64,000 nucleotides of DNA from an uncultured Erwinia sp. (GCA_913775305.1 CAJYIY010000051.1:1-64000); one strand, 5' to 3'; positions 50,318 through 60,067 are shown, counted from the stretch's first letter. Numbers and translations are program-made. Notes: a model not told the origin generated them from the letters alone.

Positions 50318-52981
50318 TTATGGGTTACCTTGCTGCAGCAGATCGTTGACGTAGAGGTCAATTTCACTGGTGGTATTTTTAATGTTTGAATCGTTACATT
50401 CGCGAATGTGCTGCTCTAGCAGTTCGCAGAGCTGCTTGCCGGGGTGCAAATTGAGCATGGCAAACACCCCTTTAAGTCGGTGTGCAGTCTGAGCCAGCGC
50501 ACTGTATTCCCTGTTTTTCGCCTCAGTATACAACCTCCTGACGTCATCCGGTACTGTATCCACAAATAGCTGGAAATAACCGCTGGCAAAAAGCTGTGCC
50601 AAATCCTGCGGTTCCGTGCTTTCTTCAACCGACCCTTCCTGGGCCAGCTGTTGTTCTATCAGCTGCAGCAGTGCGTCCTGCATTGCGCTGCTGATATTGA
50701 AATTAACCCGGTACTGACCGGGGGCCAGCTCCGTAAAGCCCGGCTCGTCGTCCGCCAGCAGCAGCGACCACGGCGTCAGTCGCGCCGGATCGTCAGCGAT
50801 CAGCACATCGTGCTGCTGGCCAGAGAAGCGCTCATCCGGGGTGATGCAGTTAGCCCCCCAGTCCTCAAGCTGATGCACCACGATTTTACGTACGTCATCA
50901 ACGGTAATATCAATCAGGGCATTCACGCCGTCCAGTAGCTTCTCTTCCTGATCCTGCTGCGGCTGCAGCGTCACAGGCAGTTGAATACGGTAGCGTGAAC
51001 CGATTTCAGCCGTCGCACCGATCTCCAGCTCGCCGCCCAGCTGCTTGCAGAGCTGCTTGCAGAGAAAGAATGCCATACCGGAGGCCTGACCGAAGCGATC
51101 GGTATGCGTTTCCCCAAGGAAGGGAAAGTCAGTGTTAGCCATTTCGTCAGCCGAAAGCCCGGAACCGGTATCAACAATATCAATGACCAGCCAGTCCGGA
51201 TTATCCGTGAGCGTATCCGCCGTGATACTGACCCGCCCCCACGTGGTGGTGGTAATAGCATAGTACAGCAGCGTGGAGAGGATTTTTGCCAGAGCGCGAC
51301 GATCGCCCAGCCGCAGCTCATTGCTGCTGAGGTGGTTGGCGATCATCAGCGTCAGACCTTTACGCTGCATCATCGGCAGAATGTCCTGAGCCAGCTCATC
51401 CAGCAGGTCCTGAAGGCTGAACGGGCCCACTTCTGGCGTCCAGTCCAGCGTTTCCAGCCGGTTGAGCAGCACGATATCGTCGATCAGCCGCTCCAGAGAC
51501 TGCGCGGATTCCAGCGACTGATGCAGCGATTCCGCATCGTAATCGCTGCCCAGCGTCAGCAGGCGCTGGATCACCTCATTCAGCGGACGCTGAAGAGCAT
51601 GCCCCAGGTTATGTAACAGCTGCTGCCGCGACTGGTGGTTTTTATCAAGAACCTGCTGCGCCTTCTGCAGTTTTTTATTCACCAGCAGCTCACGATCCTG
51701 ATCGCGCATCATAAACAGCTGGGTGTGCGGGGAGATAGCACTGCGCGCGTGGCGAATTTCATACACTTCGTTATTGACCGTTGCCTGCAGGACGCCCTGA
51801 TGCTGATCGGACATATTGATAATTTTCTGCAGGTTCAGATGCGGCAGCAGGTGCTCAGCGATCTTGTTGCTGAGCAGGGTACGGTTGTTGGCGAAGTCGT
51901 AGACCAGCAGCCCGACCGGCAGCGTGGCGACAATCTCTTCGTTCAGCTGGCGCAGAGACTCCAGTTCGGCACTCTGATTCTCACTGGGGCGCAGCGACTG
52001 CTGGCGCAGCAGGAACAAACCCGCCAGCGACAGCAGCAGCAGGCTGAGATTGGCCAGCAGTGGCCAGAGCAAATTATGCAACGTATCCAGCATCAGCTGG
52101 ATCACCGGCACGCGATAAACCAGCTGAAGCGGCGTACCGGAAAGCGAAGTGGTGATTTCGATATTCGGGTTCACCCAGTTAATGCGGACCTTGCTGCTGT
52201 CATTCTCACTGTCGCTGCCCTCGCTTACCGGCGTGGTATCCTGCCGCAGCTGGAAGTTTTCCAGCGGCATGCTTTCAGGAATGATGTCGTTTACCGGCAG
52301 ATCAAATGCCACCACCGTCGCCAGATGGCCCGGCTGATTAAACGTGGTACGCAGGGTAAAGTAGTGATCGTTTTGCCAGCTCAGTCTGCGCAGGGGAGAG
52401 AAGCTCTCCCGCTCATCCAGCGCATTTGCCTGCTGTAGCATCTCCGCGCGCCGCGCCTCAACAATCGAGCCGATCGCGCTGTCTTTATAGCGGTTGGCCA
52501 TCTCTTTAAGCGGCAGGGTGGAGACCAGAATCAGGCTGTTATCCTGGCCGTTAAGAAAATACATCGACCAGGTGCTGTTTTCCCCACCCCACAGAGTATC
52601 AAGATAGTTCGACATACGCTGCGACATCTCCAGCGTACTGCTGTCATGCGAGCCGAAAATCAGCGCTTCTGTTTTACGCCTGCTCTTTTCCAGCGCGTAG
52701 ACATCGGGCCGCAGACGGGTTTCCTGCAGGCTTTCCGACGGGGAGGTACCCGCGGCGGTGGCCGCAAGATTCTCATAAATCTGCCAGGTGGCAAAACGAT
52801 AGGTATCAATGCGTTTCTGCATGGCATGAGTGATGTCGTTTATCACATAGTGCCGGGCCGTGAGCCAGGCGCCGATCGCATTCTGGATCATAAAACCGGA
52901 TGCCAGCAGGAGCAGCAGAATGAACAGCACGAAAAATCGCGTGACGTTAGCGGATGTCAGCGGAAACTTATACGTTGTCAT
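50318..52981 (-). CDS. rcsD: Rcs phosphotransfer protein RcsD
   Basis: 887-residue inner-membrane HPt protein (E. coli 890) relaying phosphate from RcsC to RcsB. It has TM1 at about 15-37, a periplasmic region, TM2 at about 310-330 (LLWPLLANLSLLLLSLAGLFLL) and a histidine-kinase-like region without a phosphorylatable His in its HisKA part. The ATPase-like domain is degenerate. The C-terminal HPt domain has the phospho-His at 834 (TAHRLKGVFAML). The upstream neighbour is an MFS gene ending 13 bp before the rcsD start; in E. coli that neighbour is micF/ompC. Confidence 0.95.
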   Translation of the reverse strand: MTTYKFPLTSANVTRFFVLFILLLLLASGFMIQNAIGAWLTARHYVINDITHAMQKRIDTYRFATWQIYENLAATAAGTSPSESLQETRLRPDVYALEKSRRKTEALIFGSHDSSTLEMSQRMSNYLDTLWGGENSTWSMYFLNGQDNSLILVSTLPLKEMANRYKDSAIGSIVEARRAEMLQQANALDERESFSPLRRLSWQNDHYFTLRTTFNQPGHLATVVAFDLPVNDIIPESMPLENFQLRQDTTPVSEGSDSENDSSKVRINWVNPNIEITTSLSGTPLQLVYRVPVIQLMLDTLHNLLWPLLANLSLLLLSLAGLFLLRQQSLRPSENQSAELESLRQLNEEIVATLPVGLLVYDFANNRTLLSNKIAEHLLPHLNLQKIINMSDQHQGVLQATVNNEVYEIRHARSAISPHTQLFMMRDQDRELLVNKKLQKAQQVLDKNHQSRQQLLHNLGHALQRPLNEVIQRLLTLGSDYDAESLHQSLESAQSLERLIDDIVLLNRLETLDWTPEVGPFSLQDLLDELAQDILPMMQRKGLTLMIANHLSSNELRLGDRRALAKILSTLLYYAITTTTWGRVSITADTLTDNPDWLVIDIVDTGSGLSADEMANTDFPFLGETHTDRFGQASGMAFFLCKQLCKQLGGELEIGATAEIGSRYRIQLPVTLQPQQDQEEKLLDGVNALIDITVDDVRKIVVHQLEDWGANCITPDERFSGQQHDVLIADDPARLTPWSLLLADDEPGFTELAPGQYRVNFNISSAMQDALLQLIEQQLAQEGSVEESTEPQDLAQLFASGYFQLFVDTVPDDVRRLYTEAKNREYSALAQTAHRLKGVFAMLNLHPGKQLCELLEQHIRECNDSNIKNTTSEIDLYVNDLLQQGNP

Positions 52982-52994
52982 ACACAGGTACCGG

Positions 52995-54158
52995 TCATCG
53001 GGTGATCAATCGCGCGCTGCCGGCAACGACTAACAGCAGTGCAGCAACGGCGCTGAACGCGACGGAAAGGCTCGACAGCTGGGCGATAAAGCCAATCAGC
53101 GCCGGGCCAGCGAGAATACCCGCATAGCCAATAGTGGTCATGGCAGAAATCGCCAGATTGACCGGCATAGTCTTTTGCCTTCCGGCGGCACTGAACATAA
53201 TTGGCACGGTATTGGATGCGCCAAAGCCAACCAGCAGGAACCCGACCAGCGCCATCGTTGCGTCGTGGAGGGTCACCGCCAGCGCTAATCCTGCGGCGGC
53301 ACAAAGTGAACCAAAGAACAACGTAGCCGTTCGGCCCGCTTTATGCACGATGCGATCCCCGAACAGTCTGCCAATGGTCATGGCGACTGAAAATATCGCA
53401 TAGCCCATTCCGGCCTGAGCGGTGGGCATATCGCGGTCGTGGGTTAAAAACAGCGCCCCCCAGTCGAGAATCGCCCCTTCGGCCAGAAACAGGATAAAGC
53501 ACAGTATGCCGAGGAACAGCACCCAACCGCGCGGCCTGACAAACATCGGCGTATCCGGCTGATGCAGGCGTTCGTTGAGGATATGACGCTGGCAAAACAG
53601 ATACAGCACCAGCAGCAGCAGATTGATCACCAGCACGGCGTGTACCGGTGCCATGCCCAGCGCCAGAATCAGGCTCATCAGCCCCGCTCCGACGATACCG
53701 CCGATGCTGAAGAAGCCATGAAACCCGGACATCATGGCTTTGCCTGAACGCGTTTCCACCTCGACCGCCTGAATATTCATCGCCACGTCAATCAGTCCAA
53801 TCGACGCGCCAAAGGCCATCAGTGCCAGCGCCAGTGATAAAGGCGAGGAGAGCACGGCCAGCAGAGGAAGCAGCATCAGTAACAGGACGCTGCCGCAGGT
53901 AATTATTCGCTTACAGCCATAACGGCCTACCAGAACACCGCTCAACGGCATCGCAATTAAGGAGCCCAGCCCGAGAAACAGCAGCAGGGTGCCGAAGGAA
54001 GCGTCACTCAAGGCGGCACGATCTTTTGCATAGGGAACCAGCGGAGCCCAGGCCGCCATGCCAATCCCGGCAATCAAAAATACCACGCGAGTGGCTCGCT
54101 GGTTTAACCGCGCCTCAGTTGCTGATATCCGCGTTGCCAGTGTTGTCATTTTATCCAT
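52995..54158 (-). CDS. MFS transporter, YbjJ-like
   Basis: 387-residue major facilitator with about 12 hydrophobic helices. Its layout resembles E. coli YbjJ: GMAAWAPLVPYAKDRAALSDASFGTLLLFLGLGSLIAMPLSG at the start, GFHGFFSIGGIVGAG in TM5 and LFLAEGAILDWGALFLTHDR around TM7. The substrate is unknown; sugar or drug export are both possible. The ATG at 54158 has AGG five bases upstream; an ATG three codons later is an alternative. It ends 13 bp before rcsD, so it may be co-transcribed with the Rcs genes. In E. coli K-12 no gene of this type lies between rcsD and ompC. Confidence 0.85.
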   Translation of the reverse strand: MDKMTTLATRISATEARLNQRATRVVFLIAGIGMAAWAPLVPYAKDRAALSDASFGTLLLFLGLGSLIAMPLSGVLVGRYGCKRIITCGSVLLLMLLPLLAVLSSPLSLALALMAFGASIGLIDVAMNIQAVEVETRSGKAMMSGFHGFFSIGGIVGAGLMSLILALGMAPVHAVLVINLLLLVLYLFCQRHILNERLHQPDTPMFVRPRGWVLFLGILCFILFLAEGAILDWGALFLTHDRDMPTAQAGMGYAIFSVAMTIGRLFGDRIVHKAGRTATLFFGSLCAAAGLALAVTLHDATMALVGFLLVGFGASNTVPIMFSAAGRQKTMPVNLAISAMTTIGYAGILAGPALIGFIAQLSSLSVAFSAVAALLLVVAGSARLITR

Positions 54159-54600
54159 TCAGCCTGTACAAAGTTAACCTCGTTTTTTACCACAAATACC
54201 TTGAGTAAAGAAGCTCGACGCCGCGCAGTCATGCTGTTTTCGCCGATCGACAGGGCGGTCTCAACCGTCGGGCAGAGTTAATATCCTGAAAGAAAAACGC
54301 TGTGAATCGGAATTGTCGTGTTTCGGCCATTTTCCAGACGAGTCCTGGCCGCGGTGCGGAAATAAGCGACATTGCGGATAGCTTAATGGGGAATATTTAA
54401 TCAGCGCGGGGCTGACAGTGACGAACGGAAATAGAGATACACGGGCAGGCTAATTATCCGCCAGTACGGACGGGGAATGTTGGCAGAGTGTTAAGCGTGA
54501 GTTAAGCAGTATTTTAATTGTTGCGGCGAGTGACTGCCTCAGGCGGGACAGTTTACCGGGAGAAATTAAAGCTGAATCAGCCTGTACCGCGGTGCAGATG
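54159..54600. other. Non-coding stretch between the MFS gene and micF
   Basis: About 440 bp with no supported gene. It should hold the minus-strand promoter of the MFS gene. I see no strong terminator, repeat or consensus promoter. Confidence 0.4.
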
Positions 54601-54694
54601 AAAAAAAACCGGGCGGTAAGCCCGGTTGAAATATTTGGGGTAAAACAAAAATTCGGGGTGAATGAAGGTAATAATGAAATTAAATGATGATAGC
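54601..54694 (-). ncRNA. micF: MicF small regulatory RNA
   Basis: About 94 nt on the minus strand, matching E. coli MicF (93 nt) in sequence and location, divergent from the OmpC-type porin gene. The 5' end GCTATCATCATTTAA carries the same seed as E. coli MicF. The middle keeps ATTACC, TCATTCA and TTTTACCCC. The 3' end is an intrinsic terminator, AACCGGGC/GCCCGGTT followed by eight U. A TAGAAT -10 lies 6 bases before the 5' end (plus coordinates 54701-54706). MicF base-pairs with the ompF leader to repress translation with Hfq and is activated by OmpR and other regulators. It was recognised by comparison from memory; an alignment would settle it. Confidence 0.88.
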
Positions 54695-54839
54695 GGAATA
54701 ATTCTATCCTTTTCGTTCGGGTGAGATTTATCATTCAGTGCGCTGATGGCCTCTCCAGATTACTGTTTTAACTGGATTAATTTATTACTTGATTATAAGT
54801 GCTAAATAAGTGGGCAATGTGTGCTATTTGAAAAGTTCC

Positions 54840-54912
54840 GTGAAATACACATTTAGAAATATTTAGAATACTTTATGAAACATATTATCGTGTTTAGTAT
54901 CATTTTCTTGAT
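54840..54912 (+). promoter_or_regulatory. Porin promoter region with OmpR-type sites
   Basis: The AT-rich stretch contains three segments aligned with the OmpR C1-C3 boxes of E. coli ompC: around CATTTAGAAATATTTAG, TTTATGAAACATATTA and GTGTTTAGTATCATTTTC. The following AGATTATTGCGCA corresponds to the E. coli -10 region. The spacing and the TGAAACAT core are conserved. Inferred by comparison from memory. Confidence 0.6.
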
Positions 54913-55013
54913 AGATTATTGCGCATAGTTCCTTAATATGACTTTCAACGCTGAGTCAATAGATTCAGTGTGCAGTGGCAAAATATGATAAATAAAAATG
55001 AGAGGGTAATGGC

Positions 55014-56117
55014 ATGAAGCTTCGCGTTCTTTCACTGATGATTCCAGCAATGCTGGTGGCCGGTACGGCTGGCGCAGCTGAAATCTACAACAAAGACGGC
55101 AATAAACTGGATCTTTTCGGTAAAGTTGACGGTCTGCATTATTTTTCCGATGACAATGGCACCGACGGTGACCAGTCCTACCTGCGTTTCGGATTAAAAG
55201 GCGAAACGCAGATTTCCAGCGAGCTGACCGGCTACGGTGAATGGGAATATCAGGTTGCGCTGAACAACGCTGAATCTCAGGGTACTGATAACACCTACAC
55301 CCGTGTTGGGTTCGCCGGTTTGAAATTTGGCGATGCGGGTTCACTGGATTACGGTCGCAACTACGGCGTGATGTACGATATCGCCGCATGGACCGACGTT
55401 CTGCCTGAGTTCGGTGGCGATACCTACGGCGCGGATAACTTCCTGTTCCAGCGCTCCAGCGGCGTGGCTACCTACCGTAACAACGACTTCTTTGGTCTGG
55501 TGGATGGCCTGAACTTTGCGATTCAGTACCAGGGCAAAAACGGCAACTCTAAAGAGACGAACAACGGCCGTGATGTACTGGGCCAGAACGGTGATGGCTG
55601 GGGTCTGTCGACAACTTATGATATCGGTCAGGGCTTCGGTATCGGTGCTGCGATGTTCTCTTCCGATCGTACCGATGACCAGAACCGCAGCAACGTGCTC
55701 GGCCACGGCGATCACGCAACGGCTTACACCGGTGGCCTGAAGTATGATGCTAATAACATCTACCTGGCGGCAATGTACTCTCGTTCTTACAACGCCACCC
55801 GTTTCGGTAGCCTTGACGCTACCGCTTACGGCTACGCTAACCAGGCGGATAACTGGGAAATGGTTGCTCAGTATCAGTTCGATTTCGGTCTGCGCCCATC
55901 ACTGGCCTTTGTCAGCTCACGCGGTAAACAGATTGAAGGCTACGGCTCTCAGAACCTGAAGCGCTACATCGATGTGGGTACGACCTATTACTTCAACAAA
56001 AACATGTCGACCTACGTTGATTACCAGATCAACCTGCTGGACGACAGCGAATTCACCAAGGCTGCCGGCATCAATACCGATGACGTGGTGGCAGTAGGCC
56101 TGGTTTACCAGTTCTAA
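55014..56117 (+). CDS. ompC: OmpC-type general porin
   Basis: 367-residue outer-membrane trimeric porin, the same length as E. coli OmpC. It has a signal peptide with cleavage after Ala21 ([14 protein letters not shown]), 16 antiparallel strands with alternating aromatic residues, the constriction-loop motif PEFGGD (L3) and the C-terminal Phe needed for Bam-mediated assembly (GLVYQF). AGAGGG precedes the ATG by 7 bases. The upstream micF gene and OmpR-like sites support the OmpC identity, although variable loops differ and OmpF/OmpC naming by sequence alone is uncertain outside E. coli. A terminator follows. Confidence 0.9.
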   Translation: MKLRVLSLMIPAMLVAGTAGAAEIYNKDGNKLDLFGKVDGLHYFSDDNGTDGDQSYLRFGLKGETQISSELTGYGEWEYQVALNNAESQGTDNTYTRVGFAGLKFGDAGSLDYGRNYGVMYDIAAWTDVLPEFGGDTYGADNFLFQRSSGVATYRNNDFFGLVDGLNFAIQYQGKNGNSKETNNGRDVLGQNGDGWGLSTTYDIGQGFGIGAAMFSSDRTDDQNRSNVLGHGDHATAYTGGLKYDANNIYLAAMYSRSYNATRFGSLDATAYGYANQADNWEMVAQYQFDFGLRPSLAFVSSRGKQIEGYGSQNLKRYIDVGTTYYFNKNMSTYVDYQINLLDDSEFTKAAGINTDDVVAVGLVYQF

Positions 56118-56178
56118 ATCTCGCTGCTGCACACAGGCCGCAGGGATCCTTCCCGATCCCTTCAGGTTGAAATAACAG

Positions 56179-56209
56179 AGCCGCTATCGCCGTAAGATGG
56201 CGGCTTTTT
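56179..56209 (+). terminator. Terminator after ompC
   Basis: Stem AGCCGCTATC / GATGGCGGCT with one G-U pair, followed by five T. Confidence 0.85.
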
Positions 56210-56325
56210 GTTTTCGCCCTCGCAGTTCTGATATCACCCTGCTGACACTTTGCTGAGTCGCCTCCGTTGGCATATCCCGCCTGTCAGTTTTCTAAACCTT
56301 CCCTGAATCACGATACCGGCTGGTC

Positions 56326-56354
56326 TTGTCAATCCACAAGTCGGCAAAGATAAT
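56326..56354 (+). promoter_or_regulatory. apbE promoter
   Basis: TTGTCA and GATAAT, each 5 of 6 to the sigma70 consensus, separated by exactly 17 bp and about 85 bp before apbE. Confidence 0.7.
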
Positions 56355-56439
56355 CACTGCCACACATTTCTGTAAGCAGACGAAGACCGGTACAGCTGAC
56401 AGCCCGGGCGAGAGCCGTCACCGCATCGACAAGGTTAGA

Positions 56440-57504
56440 ATGAAAATGAAACTGAACTGGCGACACCTCATCAGTCTGGCAGCGGCATGTATGCTCGTTG
56501 CCTGCGACAACCCTCACACCACCGCGCAGCCCGACGCGATGGTCCTGGAGGGGAAAACGATGGGAACCTACTGGCGCGTCAGCCTGGCCGGCGTGGATAA
56601 CTCGCGCCGCAGCGCGCTGCAAAATGCCATTCAGCAGCAGCTCAACAACGATGACCATGAACTTTCAACCTGGAAAAACGACTCCGTGCTCTCCCGCTTT
56701 AACCAGTATCGCGGCAATGACCCGCAGCCGGTCAGCGATAACATGGCCGATATCATTACCCTCGCGCTGAGAATTGGGCACCAGACCGGCGGCGCGATGG
56801 ATATCACCATCGGCCCGCTGGTGAATCTGTGGGGCTTTGGCCCGGATAAACAGCCGGTCCGGACTCCAGGCCCGCAGCAGATCGATGCCGCTCGCGCGCT
56901 GACCGGGCTACAGCATCTCCGGGTGATCAACCGTGTCGGGCAGGCCTACCTGCAAAAAGACCTTCCTGAACTGTACGTCGACCTCTCTACCGTGGGCGAA
57001 GGATTTGCCACCGATCACCTGGCCCGGCTGATGGAAAAAGAGGGGATCAACAACTATCTGGTCTCGGTAGGCGGTGCCGTGCTGACGCGCGGAAAAAATG
57101 CGCAGGGTAACGCCTGGCAGGTCGCGATCCAGAAACCGACCGATCGCGAGAATGCCGTACAGGCGATTGTCGATCTTCAGGGCCACGGGATCAGCACCTC
57201 CGGCAGCTATCGCAACTATTATGAACTGGACGGCAAGCGTATTTCCCACGTTATTGACCCGGTCACCGGTCAGCCCATTCAGCATCGGCTGGTTTCCGCG
57301 ACGGTGATTGCAACCACGGCGCTGGAAGCCGACGGCTGGGACACCGGGCTGATGGTACTGGGAGAAGAGAAAGCCAAAGCGCTGGCGCTGCGTGATAAGC
57401 TGGCGGTTTATCTGATCTATAAACAGGGCGACGGCTTTGCCAGCTGGATGTCACCACAGTTTGAAGCCTTTATTCAGTCTGACAGCGGCGCCACCAAATC
57501 CTGA
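56440..57504 (+). CDS. apbE: FAD:protein FMN transferase, lipoprotein
   Basis: 354-residue periplasmic lipoprotein that attaches FMN covalently to Thr of target flavoproteins. The signal peptide has a lipobox LVAC (Cys22). Conserved blocks are VLEGKTMGTYWRVSL, GGAMDITIGPLVNLWGFGP, DLSTVGEGFATDHLARL, YLVSVGGAVLTRG, ISTSGSYRNYYELDGKRISHVIDPVTG and ALEADGWDTGLMVLG, which contains the metal-binding Asp. The ATG at 56440 follows AAGG; the longer frame from 56326 has no signal peptide. The next gene, alkB, starts 9 bp after the stop; in E. coli ada lies between them. Confidence 0.94.
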   Translation: MKMKLNWRHLISLAAACMLVACDNPHTTAQPDAMVLEGKTMGTYWRVSLAGVDNSRRSALQNAIQQQLNNDDHELSTWKNDSVLSRFNQYRGNDPQPVSDNMADIITLALRIGHQTGGAMDITIGPLVNLWGFGPDKQPVRTPGPQQIDAARALTGLQHLRVINRVGQAYLQKDLPELYVDLSTVGEGFATDHLARLMEKEGINNYLVSVGGAVLTRGKNAQGNAWQVAIQKPTDRENAVQAIVDLQGHGISTSGSYRNYYELDGKRISHVIDPVTGQPIQHRLVSATVIATTALEADGWDTGLMVLGEEKAKALALRDKLAVYLIYKQGDGFASWMSPQFEAFIQSDSGATKS

Positions 57505-57513
57505 GGAGTGGAT

Positions 57514-58155
57514 ATGCTCGATCTGTTCGCCGAAGAAGACCCCTGGCACGAACCGCTGGCCGACGGCGCGGTGATCCTGCGCCGCCGCGCACTCAGCGAT
57601 GCCGATGCCCTGCTGGAACAGGTGGCGCAGATAGCGGCACAGAATCCGTTTCGCCACCGTATAACGCCCGGCGGCCACCGCATGTCGGTGGCGATGACCA
57701 ACTGCGGGGATTTCGGCTGGACGACGGATTCACGGGGCTATCAGTACAGCGAGCAGGATAACGTCGGCGGAGCCCGCTGGCCGCTGATGCCGCCGCTGTT
57801 TCGCGAGCTTGCGGTCAGCTGCGCCGCCGAAGCCGGTTTTCCTGATTTCAATCCCGATGCCTGCCTGCTGAACCGCTATGAGCCGGGCGCGAAGCTGACC
57901 CTGCACCAGGATAAGGACGAACGCGACCTGCGCCAGCCGATCGTCTCAGTGTCGCTGGGACTGCCTGCGGTTTTTCAGTTCGGTGGTTTTGAGCGGAGTG
58001 ACGCGACCACGCGGGTGCTGCTGGAGCATGGTGATGTGGTGGTGTGGGGCGGGCCTTCTCGACTGCGCTATCACGGCATTCTGCCGCTGAAACCCGGTGT
58101 TCATCCACGGGCCGGTGCCTTCCGCTTTAATCTGACCTTTCGCCGCGCGCACTGA
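57514..58155 (+). CDS. alkB: DNA/RNA demethylase AlkB
   Basis: 213-residue Fe(II)/2-oxoglutarate dioxygenase that oxidatively removes methyl groups from 1-methyladenine and 3-methylcytosine. All catalytic residues align by position with E. coli AlkB: His131-x-Asp133 and His187 for iron, Arg204 and Arg210 for 2-oxoglutarate. Trp69 and Tyr76 are also kept. The ATG at 57514 follows GAGGAG; a GTG two codons earlier overlaps that site. It is coupled to apbE, with no adjacent ada. Confidence 0.95.
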   Translation: MLDLFAEEDPWHEPLADGAVILRRRALSDADALLEQVAQIAAQNPFRHRITPGGHRMSVAMTNCGDFGWTTDSRGYQYSEQDNVGGARWPLMPPLFRELAVSCAAEAGFPDFNPDACLLNRYEPGAKLTLHQDKDERDLRQPIVSVSLGLPAVFQFGGFERSDATTRVLLEHGDVVVWGGPSRLRYHGILPLKPGVHPRAGAFRFNLTFRRAH

Positions 58156-58182
58156 TCCCGGCTGCCCCCGCGGCGGTGCAGT

Positions 58183-58227
58183 GATAATGAGAATTAGTAT
58201 TGATATCGCCCGTCATCTCATTAAACT
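58183..58227 (+). promoter_or_regulatory. Fur box and promoter of yojI
   Basis: GATAATGAGAATTAGTATT (58183-58201) matches the 19-bp Fur consensus at 15 positions. It touches a TTGATA -35 (58200-58205), which is followed after 16 bp by TAAACT (58222-58227). Iron-dependent repression of yojI is inferred. Confidence 0.68.
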
Positions 58228-58259
58228 GCAAGCTGCATTTTACCTGCCGGGATGTTTTC

Positions 58260-59912
58260 ATGGAGTTGCTTTACGTTGTTTACAAGCAGTATCGCTGGCC
58301 GTTTATCGGCGTGATGGTGCTCAGCCTGCTCAGCGCGGGGCTGGGGATTGGCCTGATCGCTTTTATCAATCGCGAGCTTATCGTGATCCTTAACTCGTCA
58401 CTGATGATACTGCCGCAGTTCCTCGGCCTGCTGCTGCTGCTGATGGCGGTGACGCTGGGTTCCCAGCTGGCACTGACCCTGCTGGGCCATCAGTTTGTTT
58501 ATCGCCTGCGCGGAGAATTTATTCGCCGCATTCTGGATACCCGCATTGAGCGCATTGAGCAGATTGGCAATGCCCAGCTGCTGGCGGCGCTGACCAGCGA
58601 TGTGCGTAATATCACTCTTGCCTTTGTACGCCTGCCGGAGCTGATCCAGGGGATTATTTTAACCGTGGGATCGGCGGCCTGGTTAGCCTGGCTGTCCCCG
58701 AAAATGCTGGCGGTCACCGCGGTATGGGTTGCTGTCACGATAGTGGGCGGCTGGCTGCTGGTGTCGCGCGTTTATCGCCATCTGGAAATTCTGCGTAACA
58801 CCGAAGAGCGCCTGTACGCCGACTTTCAGACTATTATTGAAGGTCGTAAAGAGCTGGCGCTGAACCGCCAGCGCGCGCAGCAGATTTTTGACGATGTGTA
58901 CGGTGAAGATGCCCGTACCTACCGTCATCATATTGTTCGTGCGGATACCTTTCATCTCAGTGCCGTTAACTGGTCAAATATCATGATGCTCGGTGCGATC
59001 GGGCTGGCATTCTATCTGGCGAACAGCCTGGGGTGGGCAGATACCGCCGTTGCCGCAACCTATTCGCTGACGCTGCTGTTCCTGCGCACGCCGATGCTGT
59101 CTGCCGTGGGCGCGCTGCCGACGCTGCTTACTGCGCAGGTGGCGTTTAACAAACTCAGCACCTTCAGGCTGGCCGATTACCAGGCCGAATTTCCGGCACA
59201 GAGCAGCAAAAAGACGTGGCAGACACTGGAGCTGCGTAATGTGGTGTTCCACTACGGTGATAACGGATTCCACGTCGGGCCGATCAATATGGTGCTCAAC
59301 CGGGGCGAACTGGTGTTTCTTATCGGTGGCAACGGTAGCGGAAAATCCACGCTGGCGATGCTGCTGACCGGGCTGTATCAGCCGGTGTCCGGCGAGATCC
59401 TGCTCGACGGTAAGGTGATTCAGCCTGAATTGATGGACGACTATCGCCAGCTGTTCTCCGCGGTATTTACCGATGTGCATCTGTTCGACCGGCTGATTGA
59501 TGAGCGCGGCCAGCCGGCAGATCCCCGGCGGGTGCAGACGTGGCTGGAGAGGTTGCAGATGCAGAATAAGATCCAGCTTGATGGCAACCGCATAGTGAAT
59601 CTGAAACTGTCAAAAGGGCAGAGCAAGCGGCTGGCGCTGCTGCTGGCGACCGCCGAACAGCGCGATATCCTGCTGCTCGATGAATGGGCGGCGGACCAGG
59701 ACCCGCACTTTCGCCGAATTTTCTACCGCGAGCTGCTGCCGTGGCTACAGGGCATGGGTAAAACGGTGTTTGCCATCAGTCACGACGATCACTATTTCCT
59801 GCATGCCGACCGCCTGCTGGAGATGCGTCAGGGGCAGCTCAGTGAACTGACCGGAGCAGAGCGGGAGATGGCAACACTCGATGCGGTGAAGCGCACGGAT
59901 ACCACCGTCTGA
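58260..59912 (+). CDS. yojI: ABC exporter YojI (peptide/siderophore type, fused TMD-NBD)
   Basis: 550-residue inner-membrane half-transporter with six TM helices (1-310) fused to an ATPase. E. coli YojI (547 aa) exports microcin J25 with TolC and resembles cyclic-peptide/siderophore exporters. Walker A is GGNGSGKST (356-364), the signature is the unusual LSKGQ (450-454), Walker B is ILLLDEW, and the switch His lies in AISHDDHY. The ATG at 58260 matches the E. coli start; the ribosome site is weak (CGGGA). It is preceded by a Fur box, which points to an iron-linked role. Confidence 0.92.
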   Translation: MELLYVVYKQYRWPFIGVMVLSLLSAGLGIGLIAFINRELIVILNSSLMILPQFLGLLLLLMAVTLGSQLALTLLGHQFVYRLRGEFIRRILDTRIERIEQIGNAQLLAALTSDVRNITLAFVRLPELIQGIILTVGSAAWLAWLSPKMLAVTAVWVAVTIVGGWLLVSRVYRHLEILRNTEERLYADFQTIIEGRKELALNRQRAQQIFDDVYGEDARTYRHHIVRADTFHLSAVNWSNIMMLGAIGLAFYLANSLGWADTAVAATYSLTLLFLRTPMLSAVGALPTLLTAQVAFNKLSTFRLADYQAEFPAQSSKKTWQTLELRNVVFHYGDNGFHVGPINMVLNRGELVFLIGGNGSGKSTLAMLLTGLYQPVSGEILLDGKVIQPELMDDYRQLFSAVFTDVHLFDRLIDERGQPADPRRVQTWLERLQMQNKIQLDGNRIVNLKLSKGQSKRLALLLATAEQRDILLLDEWAADQDPHFRRIFYRELLPWLQGMGKTVFAISHDDHYFLHADRLLEMRQGQLSELTGAEREMATLDAVKRTDTTV

Positions 59913-59968
59913 AGCACCGGCGCACTTTGCATAAGTTCAGCTGTTATTGTTATTAGTCAGAGGATTAG

Positions 59969-60067
59969 ATGAGGGGTAAGCTGACAGCAACGGTTGGGCA
60001 TCGACCGTTAACTTCCCTGAACTTTCTCGTCGTCTTACCAAATGGTTACAACGGCTTATCCTCATGA
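59969..60067 (+). CDS. Possible 32-codon small protein (uncertain)
   Basis: Starts MRGKLTATVGHRPLTS and ends NGYNGLSS. AGAGGA lies 4 bases before the ATG, a good ribosome site. The last codons run through the left arm and loop of the following terminator, which is unusual. No family is recognised and no membrane segment is seen. It could be chance. Confidence 0.25.
   Translation: MRGKLTATVGHRPLTSLNFLVVLPNGYNGLSS

Noticed and set aside
54450-54734. 94-codon minus-strand frame near the porin gene
   Set aside because: It covers the micF RNA gene, which explains the sequence much better.
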